Counted from the first letter of the stretch, positions 1-7,817 are shown. The stretch: DNA of 16,381 nucleotides from JBGPBY01 sp041481485 (GCA_041481485.1 JBGPBY010000118.1:1-16381), one strand, 5' to 3'. The notes: generated by a model from the letters alone, not told the origin. Program-made: numbers and translations.

Positions 1-62
1 GATATTCCACCGGCTGACGCCGGTGGCTAAGGGACCTGCCGCCGCTAACGCGGCTGGGAACG
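1..62. repeat. R2 dispersed palindromic repeat, copy 1 (runs off the left edge)
   Basis: Two small hairpins in tandem: CCACCGGC (7-14), loop TGAC, GCCGGTGG (19-26), then GCCGC (41-45), loop TAAC, GCGGC (50-54). The reverse complement of this stretch matches 10526-10584 closely, and its direct orientation matches 10611-10654, so it belongs to a dispersed, REP-like family. It lies downstream of the mmsA stop codon. Bases 63-120, between the repeat and mmsA, show no gene. Confidence 0.7.
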
Positions 63-120
63 CGTCTTCCCCAGCAGTCCGCTGTCTGTAAAGTAGGCAG
101 AAGGTGGGAGCCCGCCATTT

Positions 121-1551
121 CTACGCCCAACGGCTCGTGATGGTCTTCCGCCGCGTGTAAAAGTACACACCTTCCATGCCGTGCATGCAGAGGTCTCCAA
201 ACAGTGACGCCTTCCAGCCTCCGAACGAAAAGAACGCCATCGGAATGGGAATCGCCACATTCACTCCGACCATTCCGGCCTCGATTTCATTCTCGAATCG
301 CCGGGCCACGCCGCCGGATTGCGTAAAAATGGCCACGCCATTTCCATAGGGATTCCGGTTGACCAGGCCGATAGCTTCTTCGATGGAATTTGTCCGAAGC
401 ACCACCAGAACCGGGCCAAAAATTTCCTTTTGGTAGACGCTCATCTCCGTCGTGACGCGGTCAAATATCGTTGGTCCGAAGTAAAATCCCTTCGAGTTTC
501 CAGCGGCGCCCCATTCGCGGCCATCCAGTGTCAGCTTCGCTCCCTGTGTAATCCCTTCGTCGATCAGGGTCCGGATGCGTTCGCACTGAACCGAGGTGAT
601 CAACGGTCCGGTATCCGCGGGCGTCAACCGACTTGCTTTACGGGTCATCGCCTCAACAATAGAATCACCCGCCGCACCAATCCCCACTACCGCGGAAATC
701 GCCATGCAGCGCTGCCCGGCGGATCCGAATGCGGCTGACATCAATGCATCGGCTGCCGCTTCCATATCTGCATCCGGCGCGATGACCGCATGATTTTTTG
801 CGCCGCCGAGAGCCTGAACGCGCTTGCCGTGTTGTGCGGCAGCAGCATAGATGTGCCGCGCAACCGGAGTGGAGCCGACAAAGGAAATCGCACGAACGCC
901 GGGATGCGCAATGAGCGCGTCCACCGTTTCGCTGTCACCGTGCACCACATTCAGCACGCCGTCTGGAAGCCCCGCCTCTTTCAGCAGCTCGGCCATTCGC
1001 ATGCTGGCCGACGGAACCTTTTCAGAAGGCTTGAGCACAAAGGTGTTGCCACAGGCCAGAGCCATGGGAAACATCCACAACGGAACCATCGCCGGAAAAT
1101 TGAAAGGCGTAATCCCGGCACACACTCCCAGGGGATGTAGAACCGAATGACTATCGATGTCCCTCGCCACGTTTTCTGAAAACGCACCTTTGAGCAGGTG
1201 TGGTGCGCCGACTGCAAATTCGACCACTTCGATTCCCCGCTGCATGGATCCCATGGCATCGGACACCGATTTTCCGTGTTCTTCGGAAATCAATCGTGCA
1301 AGCGGTTCCTGGTTTTTTCGAAGCAGGTCGCAGAAGCGGCCGAGAATCCGAGAGCGATTCAGCGCTGTGGTTTCTTTCCAGGATAAGAATGCGGTCTCGG
1401 CCGAACGCACCGCACAATCGATCTCGCCAGCCCTGGCGAAGGCCACGGTTCGGATCACTTCCCCTGTGGCGGGGGCGTGCACGTTTCCCTGGCGTGCGCC
1501 TTCCGCTTCCACAGGGCGGCCATTAATCCACATTGGAACGATACTTGTCAT
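121..1551 (-). CDS. mmsA: CoA-acylating methylmalonate-semialdehyde dehydrogenase
   Basis: A cytosolic aldehyde dehydrogenase-fold enzyme of 476 residues, near the usual family length. By family it converts methylmalonate semialdehyde, NAD+ and CoA to propionyl-CoA, CO2 and NADH in valine, inositol or pyrimidine breakdown. Visible signatures are the oxyanion Asn in TPFNFP (Asn151), the cofactor-binding KPSEKVP and FVGSTPVAR, the catalytic Cys282 in GSAGQRC, and LGGAKNH (248-254), where the general-base Glu of ordinary aldehyde dehydrogenases is replaced by Asn. That replacement and the C-terminal GDL..HG.EGV.FYTR block are typical of MmsA. It is divergent from an MHS transporter 81 bp away, which may import a precursor (inference). 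No clear Shine-Dalgarno precedes this ATG; Met7 is a less likely alternative start. Confidence 0.93.
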   Translation of the reverse strand: MTSIVPMWINGRPVEAEGARQGNVHAPATGEVIRTVAFARAGEIDCAVRSAETAFLSWKETTALNRSRILGRFCDLLRKNQEPLARLISEEHGKSVSDAMGSMQRGIEVVEFAVGAPHLLKGAFSENVARDIDSHSVLHPLGVCAGITPFNFPAMVPLWMFPMALACGNTFVLKPSEKVPSASMRMAELLKEAGLPDGVLNVVHGDSETVDALIAHPGVRAISFVGSTPVARHIYAAAAQHGKRVQALGGAKNHAVIAPDADMEAAADALMSAAFGSAGQRCMAISAVVGIGAAGDSIVEAMTRKASRLTPADTGPLITSVQCERIRTLIDEGITQGAKLTLDGREWGAAGNSKGFYFGPTIFDRVTTEMSVYQKEIFGPVLVVLRTNSIEEAIGLVNRNPYGNGVAIFTQSGGVARRFENEIEAGMVGVNVAIPIPMAFFSFGGWKASLFGDLCMHGMEGVYFYTRRKTITSRWA

Positions 1552-1632
1552 GGTCCAAAATGCCGGTTTCGACTATTCTCCGTTGGTTCGCGACACAGAG
1601 GATATCCCGATATCGGACTTTTTAGGAGAGTC

Positions 1633-2919
1633 ATGACGGAATCAAAACCCGGATCCATAAAACTGATCGCGCTCGCCAGCCTGGTTGGCACCACCATCGA
1701 GTGGTACGACTTCTTTCTCTACAACACTGCTGCGGCTCTAGTTTTCAACAAACTGTTTTTCCCGGAGTTTGACCCGCTGATGGGAACATTGGCGGCATTT
1801 GCTACCGTCACGATGGGATTCGTGGCGCGTCCGATTGGAGGAATCGTGATCGGCCACTTTGGCGATCGCGTTGGACGCAAATCCATGCTGGTGCTCTCAC
1901 TGGTCCTGATGGGATTCTCCACATTTCTGATTGGTGTGCTCCCCACGTACGCTGACATTGGATTATGGGCGGCTCTTTTACTTGTCGCGTTGCGTGTCGT
2001 TCAGGGTTTCGGTGTGGGTGGCGAGTGGGGAGGGGCAGTCTTGATGGCCATCGAACACGCTCCCGCTGGCAGGCGAGGGTTTTATGGAAGCTGGCCTCAG
2101 ATTGGTGTGCCGGCGGGCCTGCTGCTGGCGAACCTTGTATTCTCTCGATTTGCGCGCATGCCGGAAGGAGACTTTCTGGCGTGGGGCTGGCGAATTCCGT
2201 TTCTCATCAGCATTGTCCTGGTCGGTGTCGGGCTGATCATCCGGCTCAAGATTCTGGAGACACCTTCGTTCGCGCGTCTGAAAGCTACCGGTACAGAATC
2301 ACGCATGCCGATTGTCGAAGTCTTTCGAAAATATCCGCGACAGGTGCTGCTGGCAATGGGCGCCCGCTACGCAGAGAACGGATCGTTCTACATTTATAGT
2401 GCGTTTGTGCTGGTGTACGCCACCCAGCATGTGCACATGGCGCAATCGGTGGTCTTGACTGGAATCCTGATCGCGTCTGTATTTGAGTTATTCGCAATCC
2501 CTCTTTTCGGTGCGCTTTCGGATCGCATCGGACGGCGTCCGGTGTACATGTTCGGTGCCATCTCGACAGCGATCCTCGCTTACCCGCTGTTTCGGATGCT
2601 GGACACCGGAGTGGCTTCGCTGGTGTGGCTGGGGCTCGTCCTCGCCTTCTTGTTTTCTCACGCCGCGATGTATGCGCCACAGGCGGCATTGCTTTCGGAG
2701 ATGTTTGGAACGCGAGTACGGTATAGCGGCGCGTCCCTGGGATCTCAGCTCGCTTCGGTATTGGCGGGAGGTTTGTCGCCTTTCATTGGAACCGCACTTC
2801 TGAAGCGGGGATATGCGGGTGGCGCGATTTCAGCGTATCTCATCGGCATGAGTGTCGTGACAATAGTGGCGGTTGCTTTGGCAAAGGAGACGCTCCGCCA
2901 CGACATTCATAAGGAGTAA
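1633..2919 (+). CDS. MHS-family MFS transporter (metabolite:H+ symporter)
   Basis: A 428-residue inner-membrane transporter of the major facilitator superfamily with about 12 hydrophobic helices. The N-terminal TTIEWYDFFLY, the motif-A loop GHFGDRVGRK (about 74-83), GFGVGGEWGGA (125-135) and the repeated motif A GALSDRIGRR (about 293-302) are typical of the MHS group (ProP, KgtP, ShiA). By family it should couple uptake of an organic acid or osmolyte to proton entry; the substrate cannot be read from sequence. The ATG is preceded by AGGAGAG (1624-1630), which rules out the longer upstream open frame from 1477. It is divergent from mmsA, suggesting import of a compound degraded through methylmalonate semialdehyde or propionyl-CoA. 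The stop codon is 16 bases before the R3 palindrome. Confidence 0.9.
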   Translation: MTESKPGSIKLIALASLVGTTIEWYDFFLYNTAAALVFNKLFFPEFDPLMGTLAAFATVTMGFVARPIGGIVIGHFGDRVGRKSMLVLSLVLMGFSTFLIGVLPTYADIGLWAALLLVALRVVQGFGVGGEWGGAVLMAIEHAPAGRRGFYGSWPQIGVPAGLLLANLVFSRFARMPEGDFLAWGWRIPFLISIVLVGVGLIIRLKILETPSFARLKATGTESRMPIVEVFRKYPRQVLLAMGARYAENGSFYIYSAFVLVYATQHVHMAQSVVLTGILIASVFELFAIPLFGALSDRIGRRPVYMFGAISTAILAYPLFRMLDTGVASLVWLGLVLAFLFSHAAMYAPQAALLSEMFGTRVRYSGASLGSQLASVLAGGLSPFIGTALLKRGYAGGAISAYLIGMSVVTIVAVALAKETLRHDIHKE

Positions 2920-2920
2920 C

Positions 2921-3177
2921 TGTAGGCGCGGTGTAGTGAGCGTCCTCACTTGCAATTGTCCATTGATTTGTTGTCCGTTGATTAATGGCCCTGGTGACAT
3001 TTTCCAAATGACCCAATGGGTCAATGTCCGGATTGACTGTTTGGGACACGGGCGGCGAGAGCAGGAGGAATCCAGCCCGGACCGCGATTTGACCTATTGG
3101 GTCATTTCGAAAATGTCACCAGGGCCATTAATCAACGGACAACAGACAAACTCACAGTTGCAAGTGAGGACGCTCAC
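2921..3177. repeat. R3 long imperfect palindrome with an R1 half-site at its left edge
   Basis: The left arm (2936-3024) pairs with the right arm (3089-3177) across a loop of about 64 bases. Perfect blocks are 2936-2955 with 3158-3177 (20 bp) and 2971-3003 with its partner near 3110-3142 (33 bp); a middle block of about 15 bases has diverged. TGACCCA-A-TGGGTCA (3009-3023) is a further palindrome inside the left arm. Bases 2921-2932 read TGTAGGCGCGGT, identical to the start of the R1 repeats elsewhere. The element fills the space between two convergent genes and contains the last codons of atoE. It may act as a bidirectional terminator or mRNA-end stabiliser, or be a MITE-like insertion; no transposase is nearby. 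Confidence 0.85.
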
Positions 3178-4559
3178 CTGAATGTGTAATTCAGAATCCA
3201 TACCAGGAACAGCACCACCGGCACGTGCACCACAAACTGAAGCGTGGCATAGCCGACGATGTCGCGTGCTTTGAGGTTCAGGATCCCCAGCAGAGGCAGC
3301 ATCCAGAACGGATGAATCAGGTTTGCGAGCGCTTCGGTCGCGTTATAGGTTTGCACCACCCAGCCCGGATGCACCTGGAGGGATTTTGCAGCATCCAGCA
3401 AATACGGCGCTTCGATCAGCCATTTTCCTCCGGCAGAGGGCACGAACAGTCCGAGAACTGCGGAGTAGATCCCAACCAGCACCGGGAACGTGTGGTGATT
3501 GGAAACCGCCACAAACGACTCTGCCATGCGTTTGGCGAGTCCGGATTCCGTCATCATTTTCACGATGCCCGCATAAAGCGGATACTGAATCAGCACGCCT
3601 GCAGCCGATGGCACTCCCGCGGCAATCGCTCGCATGAACGATCGCGGCCGCCAGTGCAGCACCAATCCCGCAATCAGAAACGCAAAAATATAGTGATTCA
3701 GATCCAGGATGACGCTAATGCCTTTCGCCGAAACTTCCATGACGAGATAGCCGATGCCGAGAATCGCCACCAGCACGGTCAGCAGTGGGCTGTGCTCGAG
3801 CCATTCTCCGGGTCGGGCTGGCCGTTCACCATCCGGTTTTTCGCTGGAAGCAGAGTAGACGACACCCATTTCCGCCATTCCACGGGCTTGCGCATTTGCC
3901 GGAGCAGAATAGAAAGCGATGGCCATGGAAATGGCGAGAAGAATTGCGGCTGTTGCCATGCTTTGCCATAAGCCAAGCGTTTGGCTTATCGGAATAACTC
4001 CGCTGATTTTCATGATCGACTGCGGCAGCGATGCCGGAGTCGCCATGATCAACGCCGCAGAAGAGGATAATCCGAGCGCCCAGATGCTTCCGACTCCAAG
4101 GTAAGCTGCGGCCCCGATCGCCCGATAATCGGCTCCCTTCACGCGGTGTGTGACTTCTCGCGCGAGCAATCCGCTGAAGATCAAACTGAAACTCCACGAA
4201 AACAGGGACGACAACATCGAGAAAAGTCCGACGAATGCGGCTGCACTTCGCCCGTTTTTGGGAATTCCCGACATTTTTCGGATGACTGCGAAGACCGGAG
4301 GCGATGTGGCGACGGCATATCCCGTAACGATGATCATCGTCATCTGCATCGTGAATGCGACGAGATCCCAGAATCCTGAACCGAACCATTGGGCCGTTTG
4401 CATCACCGAACTACCGACGAAAAGGCATGCGGCAAAAACGATGGCCACAGCGACCAGAGCCAGGGCGAATGCGTCTGGAAACCAGCGTTCGAACCAGTCG
4501 GAGAGCTGAAGGCCAAGACGCGCCAGGCCGGATCCCATTTGCTTTTCGTGCGATTGCAT
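3174..4559 (-). CDS. atoE: AtoE-type short-chain fatty acid transporter
   Basis: A 461-residue polytopic membrane protein matching the AtoE / short-chain fatty acid transporter family throughout: an N-terminal LSDWFERWFPDAFALAL segment, then many hydrophobic helices with SWSFSLIFSGLLAREV, GLSSSAALIMATP, VLGLFVPSAGGKWLIEAPY and a C-terminal HPFWMLPLLGI. The family takes up acetoacetate, butyrate and similar acids across the inner membrane. I prefer the ATG at 4559 because a perfect TATAAT lies at 4574-4569 on this strand, so the upstream ATG at 4577 would lie within the promoter; Met at 4538 is another possibility. The final codons and TGA stop lie inside the right arm of the R3 palindrome. 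It is divergent from an SDR gene 50 bp away. Confidence 0.9.
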   Translation of the reverse strand: MQSHEKQMGSGLARLGLQLSDWFERWFPDAFALALVAVAIVFAACLFVGSSVMQTAQWFGSGFWDLVAFTMQMTMIIVTGYAVATSPPVFAVIRKMSGIPKNGRSAAAFVGLFSMLSSLFSWSFSLIFSGLLAREVTHRVKGADYRAIGAAAYLGVGSIWALGLSSSAALIMATPASLPQSIMKISGVIPISQTLGLWQSMATAAILLAISMAIAFYSAPANAQARGMAEMGVVYSASSEKPDGERPARPGEWLEHSPLLTVLVAILGIGYLVMEVSAKGISVILDLNHYIFAFLIAGLVLHWRPRSFMRAIAAGVPSAAGVLIQYPLYAGIVKMMTESGLAKRMAESFVAVSNHHTFPVLVGIYSAVLGLFVPSAGGKWLIEAPYLLDAAKSLQVHPGWVVQTYNATEALANLIHPFWMLPLLGILNLKARDIVGYATLQFVVHVPVVLFLVWILNYTFR

Positions 4560-4568
4560 GCGGGCGAA

Positions 4569-4574
4569 ATTATA
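4569..4574 (-). promoter_or_regulatory. -10 box for atoE, probably giving a leaderless transcript
   Basis: On the minus strand bases 4574-4569 read TATAAT, a perfect sigma70-type -10 hexamer, and the ATG starts ten bases downstream at 4559. Initiation about seven bases after the box would leave only a few bases of leader, and no Shine-Dalgarno is present. No convincing -35 is seen at 16-18 bases upstream. Confidence 0.45.
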
Positions 4575-4601
4575 CACAGTGCTTCAAGATCGACTTATAC
4601 T
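4573..4601 (+). promoter_or_regulatory. Candidate promoter for the SDR operon, probably leaderless
   Basis: A -10-like TATACT (4596-4601, 5/6 match) with a weak -35-like TACACA-type hexamer (4573-4578) at 17-base spacing. The ATG at 4610 is only eight bases beyond the -10 box and has no Shine-Dalgarno, so transcription would start almost on the start codon. It overlaps the atoE -10 box on the other strand, which could make the two promoters mutually exclusive. Confidence 0.4.
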
Positions 4602-4609
4602 TTGGTCCG

Positions 4610-5413
4610 ATGGAACTGGGACTCAAAGGACGCACAGCTGTCATCACCGGCGCCAGCAAAGGTATTGGGAAATCCATCGCAGAAGGTCTTGCGTCGGAAT
4701 GTGTGAACGTGGTCCTGCTTGCCCGGGGACAGGAAGCTCTGGATGAAACGGCCCGAGAAATACAGCGCAAGAGCAAGGCTGGAGTTCTCGCAATTCCCAC
4801 GGATGTGAAGAGCACCGAAGCAGTGAAGTCTGCGATCGATTCCGCCGCCGGGAAGTTCGGATCCATTCATATTCTGGTCAACAATGCGGGCAGCGCCATC
4901 CGGCGGACGGATCGGCAGATCACATGGTCCGACAGCGAGTGGATGGACGACATTAACGGGAAAATGATGGGCGCATTACGTGCGGTTCAGGCCTGCCTGC
5001 CGCATTTTCCGAAAGATGGAAGCGGGCGCATCATCAATATCAGCGGCATCGCCGGTGTCAGTGTCCTCACGCCGGCCATGACTCACGGCTTCAATAATTC
5101 TGCGATGAATCATGTGACCAAATACCTCGCGCAGGACCTGGCGACTGACCAGATCACCGTCAATTCCGTCATCCCCGGACTGATCGCCACCGAATGGCGT
5201 GAGACATGGGCGGAAACCATGGGACGCCAGCAGGGCAAGACAAAAGGCGAATTTCTTGACGAAGCGTGCAAGAGACTTGGAATTCTCGCCGGTCGCTGGG
5301 GAGACATGGCGGAGGTCACCGATATGGTCGTTTTTCTGGCTTCGGACCGGGCGCGTTACGTCAATGGCGCGCAGATTGCGGTCGATGGAGGATACAGCGT
5401 CAACGTGCGCTGA
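4610..5413 (+). CDS. SDR-fold protein with non-canonical active site
   Basis: A 267-residue cytosolic Rossmann-fold protein of the short-chain dehydrogenase/reductase superfamily, normal in length. It retains the cofactor motif TGASKGIG (13-20), D65 in the DV motif, NNAG (91-94), the active-site Asn region DING (114-117) and Ser145 in INISG, and ends with the usual VDGGYSVN block. The catalytic YxxxK is absent: the segment reads HGFNNSAMNHVTK, with His159 where Tyr and Asn163 where Lys would be expected. It may therefore have altered chemistry or be catalytically weak; substrate unknown. The start lacks a Shine-Dalgarno but lies just after a -10-like box. The pirin gene begins six bases after its stop, so the two are probably cotranscribed. 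Confidence 0.85.
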   Translation: MELGLKGRTAVITGASKGIGKSIAEGLASECVNVVLLARGQEALDETAREIQRKSKAGVLAIPTDVKSTEAVKSAIDSAAGKFGSIHILVNNAGSAIRRTDRQITWSDSEWMDDINGKMMGALRAVQACLPHFPKDGSGRIINISGIAGVSVLTPAMTHGFNNSAMNHVTKYLAQDLATDQITVNSVIPGLIATEWRETWAETMGRQQGKTKGEFLDEACKRLGILAGRWGDMAEVTDMVVFLASDRARYVNGAQIAVDGGYSVNVR

Positions 5414-5419
5414 CTCACA

Positions 5420-6130
5420 ATGATCACACTGCGAAAAAGCGAAGACCGGGGCCACGCGAATCACGGCTGGCTCGATGCACACCACACGTTTTCATTCGCC
5501 GCGTACTACGACCCTGCGCACATGAATTTCCGTTCGCTGCGGGTTTTGAATGATGACTTTATCTCGGCCGGCCGCGGATTCGGACCGCACGCCCATCGCG
5601 ATATGGAAATCGTAACGTATGTACTCGAAGGCGGACTTCTTCATCGTGACAGCATGGGCGAACAACACGTGCTTCGACCCAACGAGGTACAGGCCATGTC
5701 TGCGGGAACAGGTATTGTGCACAGCGAATTCAATGCGTCGGAAACCGAACGAGTGCATTCCATTCAAATATGGATTGAACCTTCTGCCGAAGACCTCACG
5801 CCGTCTTATCAACAGATCGCATTCGCACCGGAGGAAAAGCGCGGCAGATTCCGCCTGATTGCAGGACCGGATCGCAGTGCCGCCGGTTCGTCGACAGTCA
5901 TCAATCAGGACGCACGAATCTATGTTGCCGAACTGGGATCGTCTGAATCGATACAGTATGCGATCGTTCCGGGGCGATTCGCATGGATGCAGGTTCTCCG
6001 AGGCAGCGTTTCAATGAACGGTCAGCCGCTCCGGGAAGGCGATGGAGCGTCGGCAAGCGGCGAAAAGGAATTGTCGTTTTCGACAAACGGGAGCGGCGGA
6101 ACGGAATTTCTGTTGTTCGACCTGGCATAA
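5420..6130 (+). CDS. Pirin-family bicupin (YhhW-like)
   Basis: A 236-residue cytosolic double beta-barrel protein of the pirin family. The N-terminal cupin carries the complete metal set: His57 and His59 in PHAHRDME, then His101 and Glu103 in GTGIVHSEF. The first 60 residues (SEDRGHANHGWLDAHHTFSF, then the R.LNDD block) are characteristic of the YhhW subgroup. Members of this subgroup can show quercetin 2,3-dioxygenase activity or act as stress-associated proteins; which applies here cannot be told. The C-terminal barrel lacks the metal ligands, as is usual. No Shine-Dalgarno precedes the ATG, which is six bases after the SDR stop, so translational coupling is plausible. A second, larger pirin follows two genes later. 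Confidence 0.92.
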   Translation: MITLRKSEDRGHANHGWLDAHHTFSFAAYYDPAHMNFRSLRVLNDDFISAGRGFGPHAHRDMEIVTYVLEGGLLHRDSMGEQHVLRPNEVQAMSAGTGIVHSEFNASETERVHSIQIWIEPSAEDLTPSYQQIAFAPEEKRGRFRLIAGPDRSAAGSSTVINQDARIYVAELGSSESIQYAIVPGRFAWMQVLRGSVSMNGQPLREGDGASASGEKELSFSTNGSGGTEFLLFDLA

Positions 6131-6144
6131 CGGCACCGTTTTTC

Positions 6145-6666
6145 ATGGAAGTTCTCATTACGTTTTATTCCCGCTGCGGAACCACGGAGAAGCTGGCGCT
6201 TGCCGCCGCTGTGGGAGCAGTCCAGGCCCGGGCACAGATTCGTTTTCGACGGCTGGCGGACATTGGGAACGCCCCGGTGCCCGAAAGTGCCGAGTGCCGC
6301 AAGGCACTGGAACGGATGCAAAAGGAATACATCGCACCGAAGGAAGCGGATGTGCTGCGTGCCGATGCGATCATCTTTGTGGCGCCTCCCGACTTTTCCT
6401 CCGTCTCACCGGAGTGGACCGAACATCTGGATTTGATCGAGGAATTGAGATCCGCCGGAAAACTTGAAGGCAAGGTTGCCGCTGCCATCCAAAGCGACGC
6501 GGGAATGGATGCCTTGGCGACAACAATTCTTCGAGCTGGATTTATTGTTGTGCCTCCGGCGATTGTTCAGGCGACCGGCGGTGAACAAGACAGCGCGGCC
6601 CGCGCGCTGGCACACGGGAAGAAAATTGCGGAGATCGCGAAAACGTTGAAAAGGGATTCCAGATAG
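6145..6666 (+). CDS. Flavodoxin-like (WrbA/NAD(P)H:quinone oxidoreductase-type) protein
   Basis: A 173-residue flavodoxin-fold protein. The N-terminus MEVLITFYSRCGTTEKLA is a beta strand followed by the FMN phosphate-binding loop (S9-RCGTTEK), and EADVLRADAIIFVAPPDF is the second nucleotide-side strand and loop. By family it would bind FMN and reduce quinones or similar acceptors. It is shorter and less conserved after residue 75 than classical WrbA: the usual GSPTRFG-type loop is replaced by VAPPDFSSVSPEW, so FMN binding is likely but not certain. It lies 14 bases after a pirin gene and before another pirin. Pairing of pirins with flavin quinone reductases would fit detoxification of aromatics or quinones (inference). 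No Shine-Dalgarno is visible at this start. Confidence 0.72.
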   Translation: MEVLITFYSRCGTTEKLALAAAVGAVQARAQIRFRRLADIGNAPVPESAECRKALERMQKEYIAPKEADVLRADAIIFVAPPDFSSVSPEWTEHLDLIEELRSAGKLEGKVAAAIQSDAGMDALATTILRAGFIVVPPAIVQATGGEQDSAARALAHGKKIAEIAKTLKRDSR

Positions 6667-6672
6667 ATGCGC

Positions 6673-6742
6673 GGTGGTCTTCCATTGAACATTGAACATT
6701 GAACATTTCCCCGAAATGTTCAATGTTCAATGGAAGACCACC
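6673..6742. repeat. R4 perfect 28-bp inverted repeat with ATTGAAC heptamers
   Basis: The arms 6673-6700 and 6715-6742 are perfectly complementary over 28 bp across a 14-base loop. The left arm contains the heptamer ATTGAAC, which occurs three times in tandem (two copies in the arm, the third running into the loop); the right arm has two complementary copies. The hairpin lies between the flavodoxin-like stop and the Shine-Dalgarno of the second pirin and ends only one base before the AAGGAGA. It could attenuate or stabilise the operon mRNA or be a mobile palindromic repeat. It has no U-tract, so a simple terminator is less likely. Confidence 0.88.
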
Positions 6743-6756
6743 GAAGGAGACAGCAA

Positions 6757-7776
6757 ATGGCCGATGACATTGTTTTAAGTGCAAGACCCATGGGATTTCC
6801 CTGGGAAACTTCGGATCCGTTTTTATTCTGTGTCTATCACAATGATAGATATCCCGCAGGCAACGACCGGCTCGGTCCGGCCGCTTCATTGTCCGGCCGC
6901 AATATTGGTCAGGACTTCGAAGGCAAAGATGGCTGGCGCATGTACCACGGCAATGTCGTGCCGGGGTTTCCCCAGCATCCCCATCGCGGATTCGAAACCG
7001 TGACCATCATGCGCCGTGGTTACATCGACCATTCCGACTCACTCGGCGCCACGGCGCGATTCGGCCCCGGAGACGTGCAGTGGCTGACGGCGGGCAAGGG
7101 AATCGTCCATTCGGAAATGTTTCCGCTGCTGAATTCGAAGGAGCCCAATCCGCTCGAGCTGTTTCAAATCTGGTTGAATCTTCCTGCCGAAGATAAATTC
7201 GTTGAACCTCACTTTGCGATGCTTTGGGACAAGGACATTCCACATCAGGTTTTCAAGGACGAGCAGGGACGTTCCACGGAAGTGATTGTCGTGGCCGGGA
7301 GCCTTGGAGATGCAAAGGCGCCTCCTCCTCCCCCGAAATCCTGGGCGTCACGTTCGGATACCGGCGTTGCGATCTGGACAGTCAAGATGTCTCCTGGAGC
7401 CCGTTGGACCGTGCCGGCAACGACGCCGGGAGTCCATCGCACGCTGTATTTTTTCGCGGGTTCGTCGCTTGAAATTGGCGGGCGGGCCATTCCGCTGGGA
7501 TCGGCCGTCAAACTCCGTGCGGATGCCGATGCGCCACTTCAAAATGGTGCGGGAGAGGGTGAGATGCTTCTCTTGCAGGGCCGTCCAATCGGACAACCTG
7601 TGGTTCAATACGGGCCGTTCGTCATGAATACGAGAAGCGAAATTCAGCAGGCGATGGCCGATTACCAGAGAACCCAGTTCGGCGGCTGGCCCTGGCCGGC
7701 GGATGATCCCGTGCAGGCTCGCTCGGCAGGACGCAATGCGCATCATGCAGACGGGCGGATCGAACAACTCGGTTAG
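6757..7776 (+). CDS. Pirin-family protein, large form
   Basis: A 339-residue pirin-family bicupin, about 100 residues longer than the pirin at 5420. The metal site is intact: His74 and His76 in QHPHRGFETVT and His118 and Glu120 in GKGIVHSEMF, with the same 42-residue spacing as in the smaller paralogue. The C-terminal half includes a proline run (APPPPPK) and a tail ending near residue 339 (TQFGGWPWP..., R.A.H..GR). The start is set by AAGGAGA (6744-6750) seven bases before the ATG; an in-frame upstream ATG at 6730 lies within the R4 palindrome and is unlikely. The role is probably that of a metal-dependent cupin, possibly in oxidative or aromatic stress; the substrate is unknown. It continues the SDR-pirin-flavodoxin set. 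Confidence 0.9.
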   Translation: MADDIVLSARPMGFPWETSDPFLFCVYHNDRYPAGNDRLGPAASLSGRNIGQDFEGKDGWRMYHGNVVPGFPQHPHRGFETVTIMRRGYIDHSDSLGATARFGPGDVQWLTAGKGIVHSEMFPLLNSKEPNPLELFQIWLNLPAEDKFVEPHFAMLWDKDIPHQVFKDEQGRSTEVIVVAGSLGDAKAPPPPPKSWASRSDTGVAIWTVKMSPGARWTVPATTPGVHRTLYFFAGSSLEIGGRAIPLGSAVKLRADADAPLQNGAGEGEMLLLQGRPIGQPVVQYGPFVMNTRSEIQQAMADYQRTQFGGWPWPADDPVQARSAGRNAHHADGRIEQLG

Positions 7777-7817
7777 CCGTGATAGTATTTCGCGAACCAA
7801 CTTCACTTGGAGGATTG

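Noticed and set aside
1599..1616. GATATC-CC-GATATC as an operator for mmsA/MHS
   Set aside because: Each half is a six-base palindrome that can occur by chance; there is no second site and no regulator gene nearby.
1477..1632. 52-residue N-terminal extension of the MHS transporter frame
   Set aside because: It has no family similarity, overlaps the divergent mmsA start, and the ATG at 1633 has a good Shine-Dalgarno.
3225..3971. 248-codon open frame on the plus strand, rich in His and Arg
   Set aside because: It is the antisense frame of the atoE transporter; its composition is typical of an opposite-strand shadow.
4610..5413. SDR as a 3-hydroxybutyrate dehydrogenase working with atoE
   Set aside because: Divergent placement next to AtoE suggests it, but the catalytic Tyr/Lys pair is missing, so this enzyme name cannot be supported.
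6681..6708. Tandem ATTGAAC heptamers as a possible CRISPR or microsatellite array
   Set aside because: There are only three units with no spacers, and they belong to a perfect hairpin.
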